Positions 37,411 through 43,338 of a stretch of 43,338 nucleotides of DNA are shown here, one piece after another. The position numbers and the translations under genes are program-made. Position 1 is the stretch's first letter, and the number at the start of each line of letters is the position of its first letter. The notes beneath the pieces were generated by a model that saw nothing but the letters and a program-made list of their open reading frames with translations, searched no databases and was not told the DNA's origin. The stretch comes from an uncultured Pelagibacteraceae bacterium (GTDB lineage: Bacteria > Pseudomonadota > Alphaproteobacteria > Pelagibacterales > Pelagibacteraceae): the NCBI GenBank assembly GCA_902624045.1, contig CACNVX010000008.1:1-43338 (forward strand), written 5' to 3'.

Positions 37411-38805
37411 ATGAATAAAGAAAAAAAATTACTTCCTGGGTTACCTTCAGGATTTGAAGATCGATGGGACAAGAAACTTCTTCTCAAAAAAAAACTTTTA
37501 AAAGTTATTGAGAATAATTTTATTAAATTTGGAGCAGAAGCTCTGGAAACCCCTTCGTTTGAGATAAGTGAAAATATAGGATCTTTTTTGGCAGAAGATG
37601 AAACTAACCCTATGTCTGATGTATTCTCATTTCAAGATGGAGAAAAAAGTATCACTCTTAGGTACGATCTTTCAAGTCCACTAGCTAGATTTGTTGCACA
37701 AAATAATCAAGAGCTTCCATCAATCTTTAAAAGGTATGCTATTCAAAATGTCTTTAGAAATGAAAAGGTTGGTAATGGAAGATATAGGGAATTTATGCAA
37801 GCAGATTTTGATATTGTTGGAAATGTTAATCCTGCCCAAGCAAATGCTGAGCTTTGCAATTTAATATCAAGTACTTTGTTAGATTGTGGTCTAAAAAAAG
37901 ATCAATTTACAATTAACATTAGTAACAGAAAAATAGTTCAAGGATTAATTGATGATTTAAAAATATCACAGGAAAAGCAAGTAAAAGTAATTAGAGCAAT
38001 TGATAAATTAGATAAACCAGGTTTTGGTTTAAAAGGCGTTGAAGATCTGCTTAAAAAACAGAGAAAAGATATAAGTGGTGCAATCACTAAGGGTGCAGAT
38101 TTAAACGATGAACAAGCGTCAGAAATACTTAATTTTTTAAAAATTAAAGATTTGAAAGAATTAAAAGAAAAATTAAAAAATCCATTGTCTCAAGAAGGTA
38201 TTAAGGAATTAGAACAAGTATTTGAAATATTGAGCTATAGTTCAAATTTAAATCAGGTTAAAACAAATTTTACAATTGTTAGGGGATTGGCTTATTATTC
38301 AGATTTCATTGTTGAAACAAACTTAAATTTCAAAGTTACAAATAACAAAGGTAAAGAGGTCGATATAGGCAGTATTTGTTCTGGAGGAGCCTATGCAAAA
38401 TTAATTTCGAGATTTAAAGGGGTGGATATTCCAGGCACTGGAATTAGTTTTGGGGTTGATCGATTGTTGTTTGCTTTGATGCAATTAGATCAAATAAAAG
38501 TAGATAGTCAAAAACCAGTTTTAGTTTGTATAATGGATGAAAAATATCTCAAAAATTACTATGAAATTTTAGATCTATTAAGAGATAATAATATAAATGC
38601 TGAAATTTTTTTAGATATAAAGAAAAATTTAGGTAAGCAACTAACTTTAGCAAACAAACGTGAGCTAGATGTTGCGATAATATGTGGTGAAAATGAATTT
38701 GATGAAAATACAGTCACGATAAAAAACCTCAAAGGTGTTAAGGGTGAAAACAATAAAACATTCCCAAAAGAAAATTTAATCGATGAAGTTAAAAAACTTA
38801 TCTGA
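37411..38805 (+). CDS. hisS: Histidyl-tRNA synthetase, eukaryote-like motif 2 type
   Basis: Class II synthetase charging tRNA-His. I start it at 37411 (464 residues, MNKEKKLLPGLPSGFEDRW); an in-frame ATG at 37345 lies inside tRNA-His and would add 22 tRNA-coded residues. Motif 1 surrounds FGAEALETPSFE; the motif 2 region reads FRNEKVGNGRYREFMQADFDIVG at about 115-137, closer to the eukaryotic RGRYREFYQCDFDIAG pattern than to the E. coli KGRYRQFHQ type; the HisRS signature RGLAYYSDF is near 262, and motif 3 GTGISFGVDRLLFAL near 325. Only five bases separate the tRNA CCA from the ATG, so there is no room for a Shine-Dalgarno site outside the tRNA. It overlaps hisZ by 23 bases. Confidence 0.96.
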   Translation: MNKEKKLLPGLPSGFEDRWDKKLLLKKKLLKVIENNFIKFGAEALETPSFEISENIGSFLAEDETNPMSDVFSFQDGEKSITLRYDLSSPLARFVAQNNQELPSIFKRYAIQNVFRNEKVGNGRYREFMQADFDIVGNVNPAQANAELCNLISSTLLDCGLKKDQFTINISNRKIVQGLIDDLKISQEKQVKVIRAIDKLDKPGFGLKGVEDLLKKQRKDISGAITKGADLNDEQASEILNFLKIKDLKELKEKLKNPLSQEGIKELEQVFEILSYSSNLNQVKTNFTIVRGLAYYSDFIVETNLNFKVTNNKGKEVDIGSICSGGAYAKLISRFKGVDIPGTGISFGVDRLLFALMQLDQIKVDSQKPVLVCIMDEKYLKNYYEILDLLRDNNINAEIFLDIKKNLGKQLTLANKRELDVAIICGENEFDENTVTIKNLKGVKGENNKTFPKENLIDEVKKLI

Positions 38806-39835
38806 AAATATTCTTAGATCGGTAAAATCTAAGGGTTTTAAATATATTGATTTACCCTCAGTAATTGAGGCTAATCACATTGTTCAAAGATCAGGAGAAA
38901 ATTTTAGAAAGTTTATCTTTTCTTTTACTGATCAGAATGGAAGTGAGTTATGTCTAAGGCCAGATTTAACGATTGTATCTTGTTTAAGATACTTAGAAAA
39001 TAATTTTAAGGGTAAGGAAAAGATTTTTTATAGCGGTCAAGCTTATCGAAAATCGCAAAATAAAAAAGATTCAATCATTAGAAATCAAATTGGATTTGAA
39101 ATTTTAGGATCAAAGGATGAAAAAAATGACGATAAAGAAATTATAAATACATCTCTTAAATCACTTCAAAATGTCAAATATTCTTCAGGAACACTAACTA
39201 TTGGAAATGTTGAAATATTTAATTTATTAATTTCAAAATTAGATATTCCAAAGAGATGGAAGCTAAGATTATCCAGACACTTCTGGAGAGAAAAATATTT
39301 TAATGATTTGTTAAAAAGATTAGAAACTAATTCAGATGTTGATCCAACAATTGTAGAAATAGATAAAAAGCGTTACGTGAAAATGCTTAAAAGAGATTTA
39401 TCAAATATTGTGGCAGGAAGAACAATTAATGAAATATTAAAAAGATTTGATCAGAAAATAAAAGATCCTAGAAGAGCTAGTAAAGGAAAAAATGTTTCAA
39501 AAGTAATAAAAGACTTTTTAAAAATTAAATGTCCAATAAACAAAGCAGCAACAGTGTTAAATAAATTTTTTAAAAAAAACAGAATAAATTTAGCTGTAGA
39601 TCAAAAATACTTTCCAATATCTAGCAATAAGGTTTCAAAATTAAATGTAGTATTTTCAGCTTCCTTTGGAAGGCAATTAGAATATTACACCGGAATGGTT
39701 TTTAAAATTGATATTAAATCTAAAAACTCTTTAAAAAATATTATTAATGGTGGTCGTTATGATGGTCTAATTTCAGACTTAGGATCAAAAAAACAAACCC
39801 CAGCAGTAGGTGCTGCTTTAAACTTAAATTACTAA
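38783..39835 (+). CDS. hisZ: ATP phosphoribosyltransferase regulatory subunit
   Basis: HisZ is a HisRS-like protein without synthetase activity that forms an octamer with short HisG and confers histidine feedback. The 350-residue product has the paralogous class II core (LPSVIEANHIVQRSGENFRKF, LCLRPDLTIVSCLRYL near 55, SGQAYRKSQNKKD near 78, GGRYDGLISDLG near 315) but lacks the HisRS C-terminal anticodon-binding domain. It overlaps the hisS end by 23 bases and the hisG start by one, so hisS, its paralogue hisZ and hisG are physically coupled. HisZ is expected, since the adjacent HisG is the short form. Confidence 0.93.
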   Translation: MKLKNLSENILRSVKSKGFKYIDLPSVIEANHIVQRSGENFRKFIFSFTDQNGSELCLRPDLTIVSCLRYLENNFKGKEKIFYSGQAYRKSQNKKDSIIRNQIGFEILGSKDEKNDDKEIINTSLKSLQNVKYSSGTLTIGNVEIFNLLISKLDIPKRWKLRLSRHFWREKYFNDLLKRLETNSDVDPTIVEIDKKRYVKMLKRDLSNIVAGRTINEILKRFDQKIKDPRRASKGKNVSKVIKDFLKIKCPINKAATVLNKFFKKNRINLAVDQKYFPISSNKVSKLNVVFSASFGRQLEYYTGMVFKIDIKSKNSLKNIINGGRYDGLISDLGSKKQTPAVGAALNLNY

Positions 39836-40527
39836 TGACAAATAATATTTTAAATATTGGAATCCCAAGTAAAGGCAGACTTAGAAAAGATGTTTTAAAT
39901 ATTTTTAAAAAAAATAAATTAAATCTAATTTCTGAAAGAGGAGAAAGAGATCTTTTAGGATCAATTAAAAAATATAAAAATATTAAGATTTTATATCTTC
40001 ATGCAAGAGAGATTATTGAAAGACTTGGAGACGGATCTTTGGATATAGGTTTTTCTGGTTTTGATTTATTGAAAGAGAGTGAAATAAACATTCAAAAAAA
40101 AATAAATGTTTTAAAAAGATATGATTTTGGTAGGGCTACATTAGTAGTTGCAATTCCTGACCCATGGATAGATGTACAAACAGTTGCAGATTTAGAAGAA
40201 ATTGCATTTCAATTTAAGGATAAGAAAAAGAAAAGATTAAGAGTAGCAACAAAATATCCAAACTTAACAAGAGAATTTTTGTTTTCAAAGGGTGTTACCC
40301 AATTTAAATTAATTGATAGTTTAGGTGCAACTGAAGCTTATCCTTTCACAGGCTCTTCGGAGATAATTACCGATATCACTTCTACTGGAGAAACTTTAAA
40401 AGCAAATAATCTACGTATTTTAAAAGACGGAGAGATACTTCGATCGGAGGCTTGTATGATGATTTCTAAATCATCAAGTAATAAAATGGGCCTTAGAAAA
40501 ATGTTAAAGTTAATTTCTAAAAATTAA
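39835..40527 (+). CDS. hisG: ATP phosphoribosyltransferase, short form
   Basis: First enzyme of histidine synthesis, joining ATP and PRPP. The 230-residue length identifies the short HisG_S form that lacks the C-terminal histidine-binding ACT-like domain and depends on HisZ. Signatures: LNIGIPSKGRLRKD at the N-terminus, DIGFSGFDLL near 73, VATKYPNLTREFL near 138, and the PRPP-binding region GATEAYPFTGSSEIITDITSTGETLKAN near 162-190. It shares one base with hisZ. A hairpin follows its stop at 40532-40560. Control of this operon could also run through charged tRNA-His because of the tRNA at its head, which is inference. Confidence 0.96.
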   Translation: MTNNILNIGIPSKGRLRKDVLNIFKKNKLNLISERGERDLLGSIKKYKNIKILYLHAREIIERLGDGSLDIGFSGFDLLKESEINIQKKINVLKRYDFGRATLVVAIPDPWIDVQTVADLEEIAFQFKDKKKKRLRVATKYPNLTREFLFSKGVTQFKLIDSLGATEAYPFTGSSEIITDITSTGETLKANNLRILKDGEILRSEACMMISKSSSNKMGLRKMLKLISKN

Positions 40528-40531
40528 ATAT

Positions 40532-40560
40532 TTTTTCAAATAAATTTGTATTTTGAAAAA
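40532..40560. terminator. AT-rich hairpin after hisG
   Basis: TTTTTCAAATA (40532-40542) pairs with TATTTTGAAAAA (40549-40560) around a 6-base loop, 11 pairs with one bulged base. No T-run follows on the plus strand, so termination there would be weak. It marks the boundary between the his genes and rmuC. Confidence 0.35.
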
Positions 40561-40580
40561 TCAGGTATATCTTAGAATAT

Positions 40581-41678
40581 ATGGATACGATTCTATTAAT
40601 TATCTTAGTTATATTAACTGCTATAACTCTAGGTATTTTATATTTAAATTTAAGATCAAAACCAAAAGACGAGAATGAGAACAAGGAAGCTGAGGAAATA
40701 GCTAATCTAAAATCAGAAATTTCAAGTTTAAAAGATACATTAAATACTACAATCAATACATCTCTTGGTGCAATGTCGACTTCGTTTAATAACCTATCAA
40801 CTGGGGTTACTAAAGATATGACTGAAACTTTAACAAAGGTAGAGGAAAAGGTTGGTAATTTTAATCAACAAGTTCAACTATTAAATCAAAGCCAAGAGGG
40901 GATAACTAAAATTTTAGCTGGAGTTAAGAAATATGGAACTCTTGCAGAATTTAGCTTAGATGCTCTTATTAAAGATTTGCTCCCAGCTTCTCAATTCATG
41001 ACCAATATAAAAATGAAAGAGGATACAAGTGAAAATGTTGAGTTTGCTATCAAGCTTCAGGGAGATGTTTTGGTTCCTGTAGATAGTCATTTTCCAGTAG
41101 AAAAATTTAAAGCAATTACAGATGGTTATGACGCGGAAGATAAAAGGGCTGTTGCAGATGCTAGAGCAAAATTAGCCACAGCATTCAAAGCAAAGGCTAA
41201 AAGCGTAAATGAAAAATATATTGTACCACCAAAAACTACTGATTTTGCAATTGTGTATGCTCCAACTGAAAGTTTGTATAAAGAACTAACTGAATATCAA
41301 GATCCAAGTACAAAAGAGTTATTAACTCAAGAGTTAATGAAAAAATATAAAGTTGTAATATGTGGGCCTAATACTCTTTCTGCTTACTTACAATCTTTAC
41401 ATATGGGATTTCAATCATTGAAGGTACAAAAAGGTGCTACAGAAATTTATAATCATTTAAAAACAATCAGTACAAGATTTTCTAAACATTTTGATAACAT
41501 TATAGTTCTTAGAAAAAAATTAGAAGACGCTATGGGAGTTGTTGATAAATTTGGAACTGATGCAAGATCAATTTCAAGAACTTTAGAAAACATTAAAGAT
41601 CCCGAGCAGGTTGAGCAAGCTGTACAAAATGAAAATGTAGAAAAATTTATAGAACAGAAAAGGCAGCTTAAAAATTAA
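40581..41678 (+). CDS. rmuC: DNA recombination protein RmuC
   Basis: A 365-residue protein with one N-terminal membrane helix (about 4-24), a predicted coiled-coil region (about 36-110) and the RmuC domain from roughly 125 (KKYGTLAEFSLDALIKDLLPASQF, then VLVPVDSHFPVEKFKAI and PPKTTDFAIVYAPTESLYKEL) to 345. RmuC limits inversions at short inverted repeats in E. coli; the domain is thought to be nuclease-like, though its activity is poorly known. The ATG at 40581 gives the membrane anchor normal for the family. It begins a three-gene DNA-processing cluster with a RecB-type nuclease and an exonuclease I homologue, all on one strand with 16-36 base spacers. Confidence 0.93.
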   Translation: MDTILLIILVILTAITLGILYLNLRSKPKDENENKEAEEIANLKSEISSLKDTLNTTINTSLGAMSTSFNNLSTGVTKDMTETLTKVEEKVGNFNQQVQLLNQSQEGITKILAGVKKYGTLAEFSLDALIKDLLPASQFMTNIKMKEDTSENVEFAIKLQGDVLVPVDSHFPVEKFKAITDGYDAEDKRAVADARAKLATAFKAKAKSVNEKYIVPPKTTDFAIVYAPTESLYKELTEYQDPSTKELLTQELMKKYKVVICGPNTLSAYLQSLHMGFQSLKVQKGATEIYNHLKTISTRFSKHFDNIIVLRKKLEDAMGVVDKFGTDARSISRTLENIKDPEQVEQAVQNENVEKFIEQKRQLKN

Positions 41679-41714
41679 TTTTTTTTTTCTATAATAACGT
41701 CTATAAGAAATCTC

Positions 41715-42401
41715 ATGCAATGGAATCAAAAATATGATTATCCAACATCCTCCAGAGCAACAGTAGATGGTGTTAGAAGATATTTATTAGGAGAAAAAAA
41801 ATTACCAAGCGTTACTTCAATTTTAGATGCAACAAGATCAGAAGAAGATAAAGCAGCATTAGCAAATTGGAGGGAAAGAACTGGTTATAAAGAAGCTGAG
41901 GCAATCACTAAAGCTGCAAGTAGCAGAGGGTCTCAAATGCACAATTATTTAGAATCTTATTTGTTGGGTAGGGAAAATTTAAGTTTTTTTGAAGATAATG
42001 AACAATACAAATTAATGGCTAAAGAAATTATTGAAAAAGGTTTAAAAAATAGATTAGAGGAAATTTGGGGGGTAGAGTGCACTCTTCATTATCCAGAAAA
42101 ATATGCTGGGACCGCAGACTGTGTTGGTGTGTATGAAGGAAAAGAAACAATAATTGATTTTAAACAAAGTAATAAACCAAAAAAAGCTGAGTACATCGAC
42201 TCATGGCTTCTCCAAACTAGCGCATATTCATTAGCACATAATATTGTGTATAACTCTAATATCACTTCTTGTGTAATTCTTGTTTGCACAGTAGATAAGT
42301 TATTCCAAAAATTTAAAATTCAAAGTCATGATTTGGTTATCTATCAAAACTTATTTTTAGGAAGATTGAAAAAATTTTATGAGCTTACAAATTTAACTTA
42401 G
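41715..42401 (+). CDS. PD-(D/E)XK nuclease with RecB-type motifs
   Basis: A 228-residue protein with the complete RecB/exonuclease motif set: RGSQMHNYLE (motif with His76), AGTADCVG (Asp135), IIDFKQ (Asp148 and Lys150, the DxK core) and QTSAY (Gln167, Tyr171, the QxxxY motif). The acidic residues suggest a metal-dependent DNA exonuclease or endonuclease. It is of the size seen in many phage recombination exonucleases, so a phage origin is possible. Neighbours are rmuC (36 bases upstream) and an exonuclease I homologue (16 bases downstream), suggesting a joint role in DNA end processing. The substrate is unknown. Confidence 0.88.
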   Translation: MQWNQKYDYPTSSRATVDGVRRYLLGEKKLPSVTSILDATRSEEDKAALANWRERTGYKEAEAITKAASSRGSQMHNYLESYLLGRENLSFFEDNEQYKLMAKEIIEKGLKNRLEEIWGVECTLHYPEKYAGTADCVGVYEGKETIIDFKQSNKPKKAEYIDSWLLQTSAYSLAHNIVYNSNITSCVILVCTVDKLFQKFKIQSHDLVIYQNLFLGRLKKFYELTNLT

Positions 42402-42417
42402 GGATTATTTAAAAATA

Positions 42418-43338
42418 ATGGATAAAATAGTAATTTACGATACAGAAACAACTAATAGCACTATTTGGGGCTCAATAATTGAAGTGGGTGCCGTAGTTGT
42501 TGACAAAAATTTAAAGGAAATCGGAAAGTTAAACATCCGCGGGCGTATGCCCGAGGGAGAGGTGCCTTCAGCTAAAGCGTTACTTGTTAACTCAACAAGT
42601 ATTGATTTGTTAACAAAAGGAAATTATTCACACTATGATTTTTTAGGTGCTGTAGAAAATTTTTTTTCTAAAGCTGCACCCGCATTATTTATGGGGTGGA
42701 GTAATTTAAATTTTGATAGGCGGATGTTTCATTTTAACTTTTTTAAAGGTAATAGATATCCCTATGCTACTCATTCATCACCAAACAAAGAGCATGATGG
42801 TTTACATATTGCCAGAGCAGCACAAACTATAAATGCATCAACTTTAAAAACTGAATTGACAGAAGCTGGCAACGTAAGTCTTGCACTTGAGGGTTTGGCT
42901 AGACAACAAGGGTTTGATACTTCTCAACAGCATACAGCTTATCATGATGCATTTACAAGTTTAAAAATTCTTAGAATTATAAAAGATAAGCATAAAGAAA
43001 ACTGGGAAAATTTTTTAAGCACATCTACAAAAAATAGTGTTGAAACTATTTTAAAAAGTGAAGGCATTTATTCTATATTTGAAAATGTAAAAGGTAGAAA
43101 CATGATGTACTTAGTTTCAACTATACATCCAGAACATTGTTTTCATCCTGCTTATGCTTCTTGGGGATACTTATGGGATTTGAGAAGAGATCCTAAGCCA
43201 TTATTAAATCTTTCAGTAAATGATCTTAAAGTTTATTTAAAAAAGTTTAGTCCAAAAGCACTTAGAGTAATTAAAACAAATAAAGCTCCAGTTATTTTAG
43301 ATAAAAGGTTTGCATTAAAGGAAAAAGCTTACTCTGAT
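42418..43338 (+). CDS. sbcB: Exonuclease I (SbcB-like), 3' part missing
   Basis: The frame opens at the ATG 42418 and stays open to the window end, giving 307 residues of a longer protein. It begins MDKIVIYDTETT with DEDDh motif I (Asp8, Glu10), has NLNFDRR (Asp100) as motif II and HTAYHDA as motif III (His172, Asp177, spaced H-x4-D as in E. coli ExoI). After the nuclease domain, the segment PAYASWGYLWDLRRDPKPLL and KTNKAPVI resembles the SH3-like extension of ExoI. It would degrade single-stranded DNA 3' to 5'. The start lies 16 bases behind the RecB-type nuclease. The C-terminus cannot be judged here. Confidence 0.9.
   Translation, partial: MDKIVIYDTETTNSTIWGSIIEVGAVVVDKNLKEIGKLNIRGRMPEGEVPSAKALLVNSTSIDLLTKGNYSHYDFLGAVENFFSKAAPALFMGWSNLNFDRRMFHFNFFKGNRYPYATHSSPNKEHDGLHIARAAQTINASTLKTELTEAGNVSLALEGLARQQGFDTSQQHTAYHDAFTSLKILRIIKDKHKENWENFLSTSTKNSVETILKSEGIYSIFENVKGRNMMYLVSTIHPEHCFHPAYASWGYLWDLRRDPKPLLNLSVNDLKVYLKKFSPKALRVIKTNKAPVILDKRFALKEKAYSD

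Noticed and set aside
37284..37487. Minus-strand 67-codon frame over tRNA-His and hisS start
   Set aside because: It is the antisense of a tRNA and of a certain coding start, with no ribosome site.

Overview
The window looks like a piece of a SAR11-type (Pelagibacter-like) alphaproteobacterial chromosome. Base composition is very AT-rich. Spacers are mostly 0-60 bases, many genes overlap by 1-26 bases, and there are no insertion sequences, CRISPR arrays or rRNA genes. Lineage markers are the cobS-cobT-J-domain-bolA cluster, the murA-DUF2948-hisD-infA order, a RegB/PrrB redox kinase, and a tRNA-His without G-1/C73 beside an unusual histidyl-tRNA synthetase. The organism assignment is inference from gene content and order.

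Layout. 1-8884 (+): the end of a glycosyltransferase, then a translation block, thrS-infC-rpmI-rplT-pheS-pheT-lepA. 8899-11532 (+): a small surface-glycan group (GT17-like transferase, membrane-anchored methyltransferase, GT9-like transferase) whose last reading frame runs into a tRNA-Ser gene. 11647-15003 (+): gyrB and regB. 15000-18291 (-): cobT, cobS and a J-domain protein, with bolA divergent. 18557-20162 (-): aroB and aroK. 20220-24354 (+): two unrecognised membrane/exported proteins, then def, fmt and truA. 24356-31717 (-): a long run that starts at rpmH and continues rnpA-yidD-yidC-argB-HAD phosphatase-dapD-dapE-histone deacetylase homologue-SET-domain protein. 31802-36807 (+ except a tRNA-Thr): a VTT membrane protein, two tiny basic proteins coupled to dcd, then murA-DUF2948-hisD-infA-tRNA-Phe. 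36888-40527 (+): a cold-shock protein with a strong terminator, then tRNA-His-hisS-hisZ-hisG. 40581-43338 (+): a DNA-processing group, rmuC, a RecB-type nuclease and an exonuclease I homologue cut by the window end.

How it fits together. Most of the window serves translation: three aminoacyl-tRNA synthetases (ThrRS, PheRS, HisRS) together with the tRNAs for Thr, Phe and His, IF-1, IF-3, L20, L34, L35, EF4, the formyl-Met cycle, TruA and RNase P protein. The rest covers amino-acid synthesis (His, Lys/DAP, Arg, shikimate), the envelope (MurA, YidC, glycosyltransferases) and DNA upkeep. The features most worth a second look are the tRNA-mRNA arrangements at tRNA-Ser and tRNA-His, non-consensus T-loops in tRNA-Thr and tRNA-Phe, a SET/HDAC gene pair, a tiny lysine-rich gene locked between two others by start-stop overlaps, cobST with no cobN in view, and the terminal nuclease cluster. 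I did not find an unmistakable new multi-gene system. The nuclease cluster and the SET/HDAC pair are the closest candidates.
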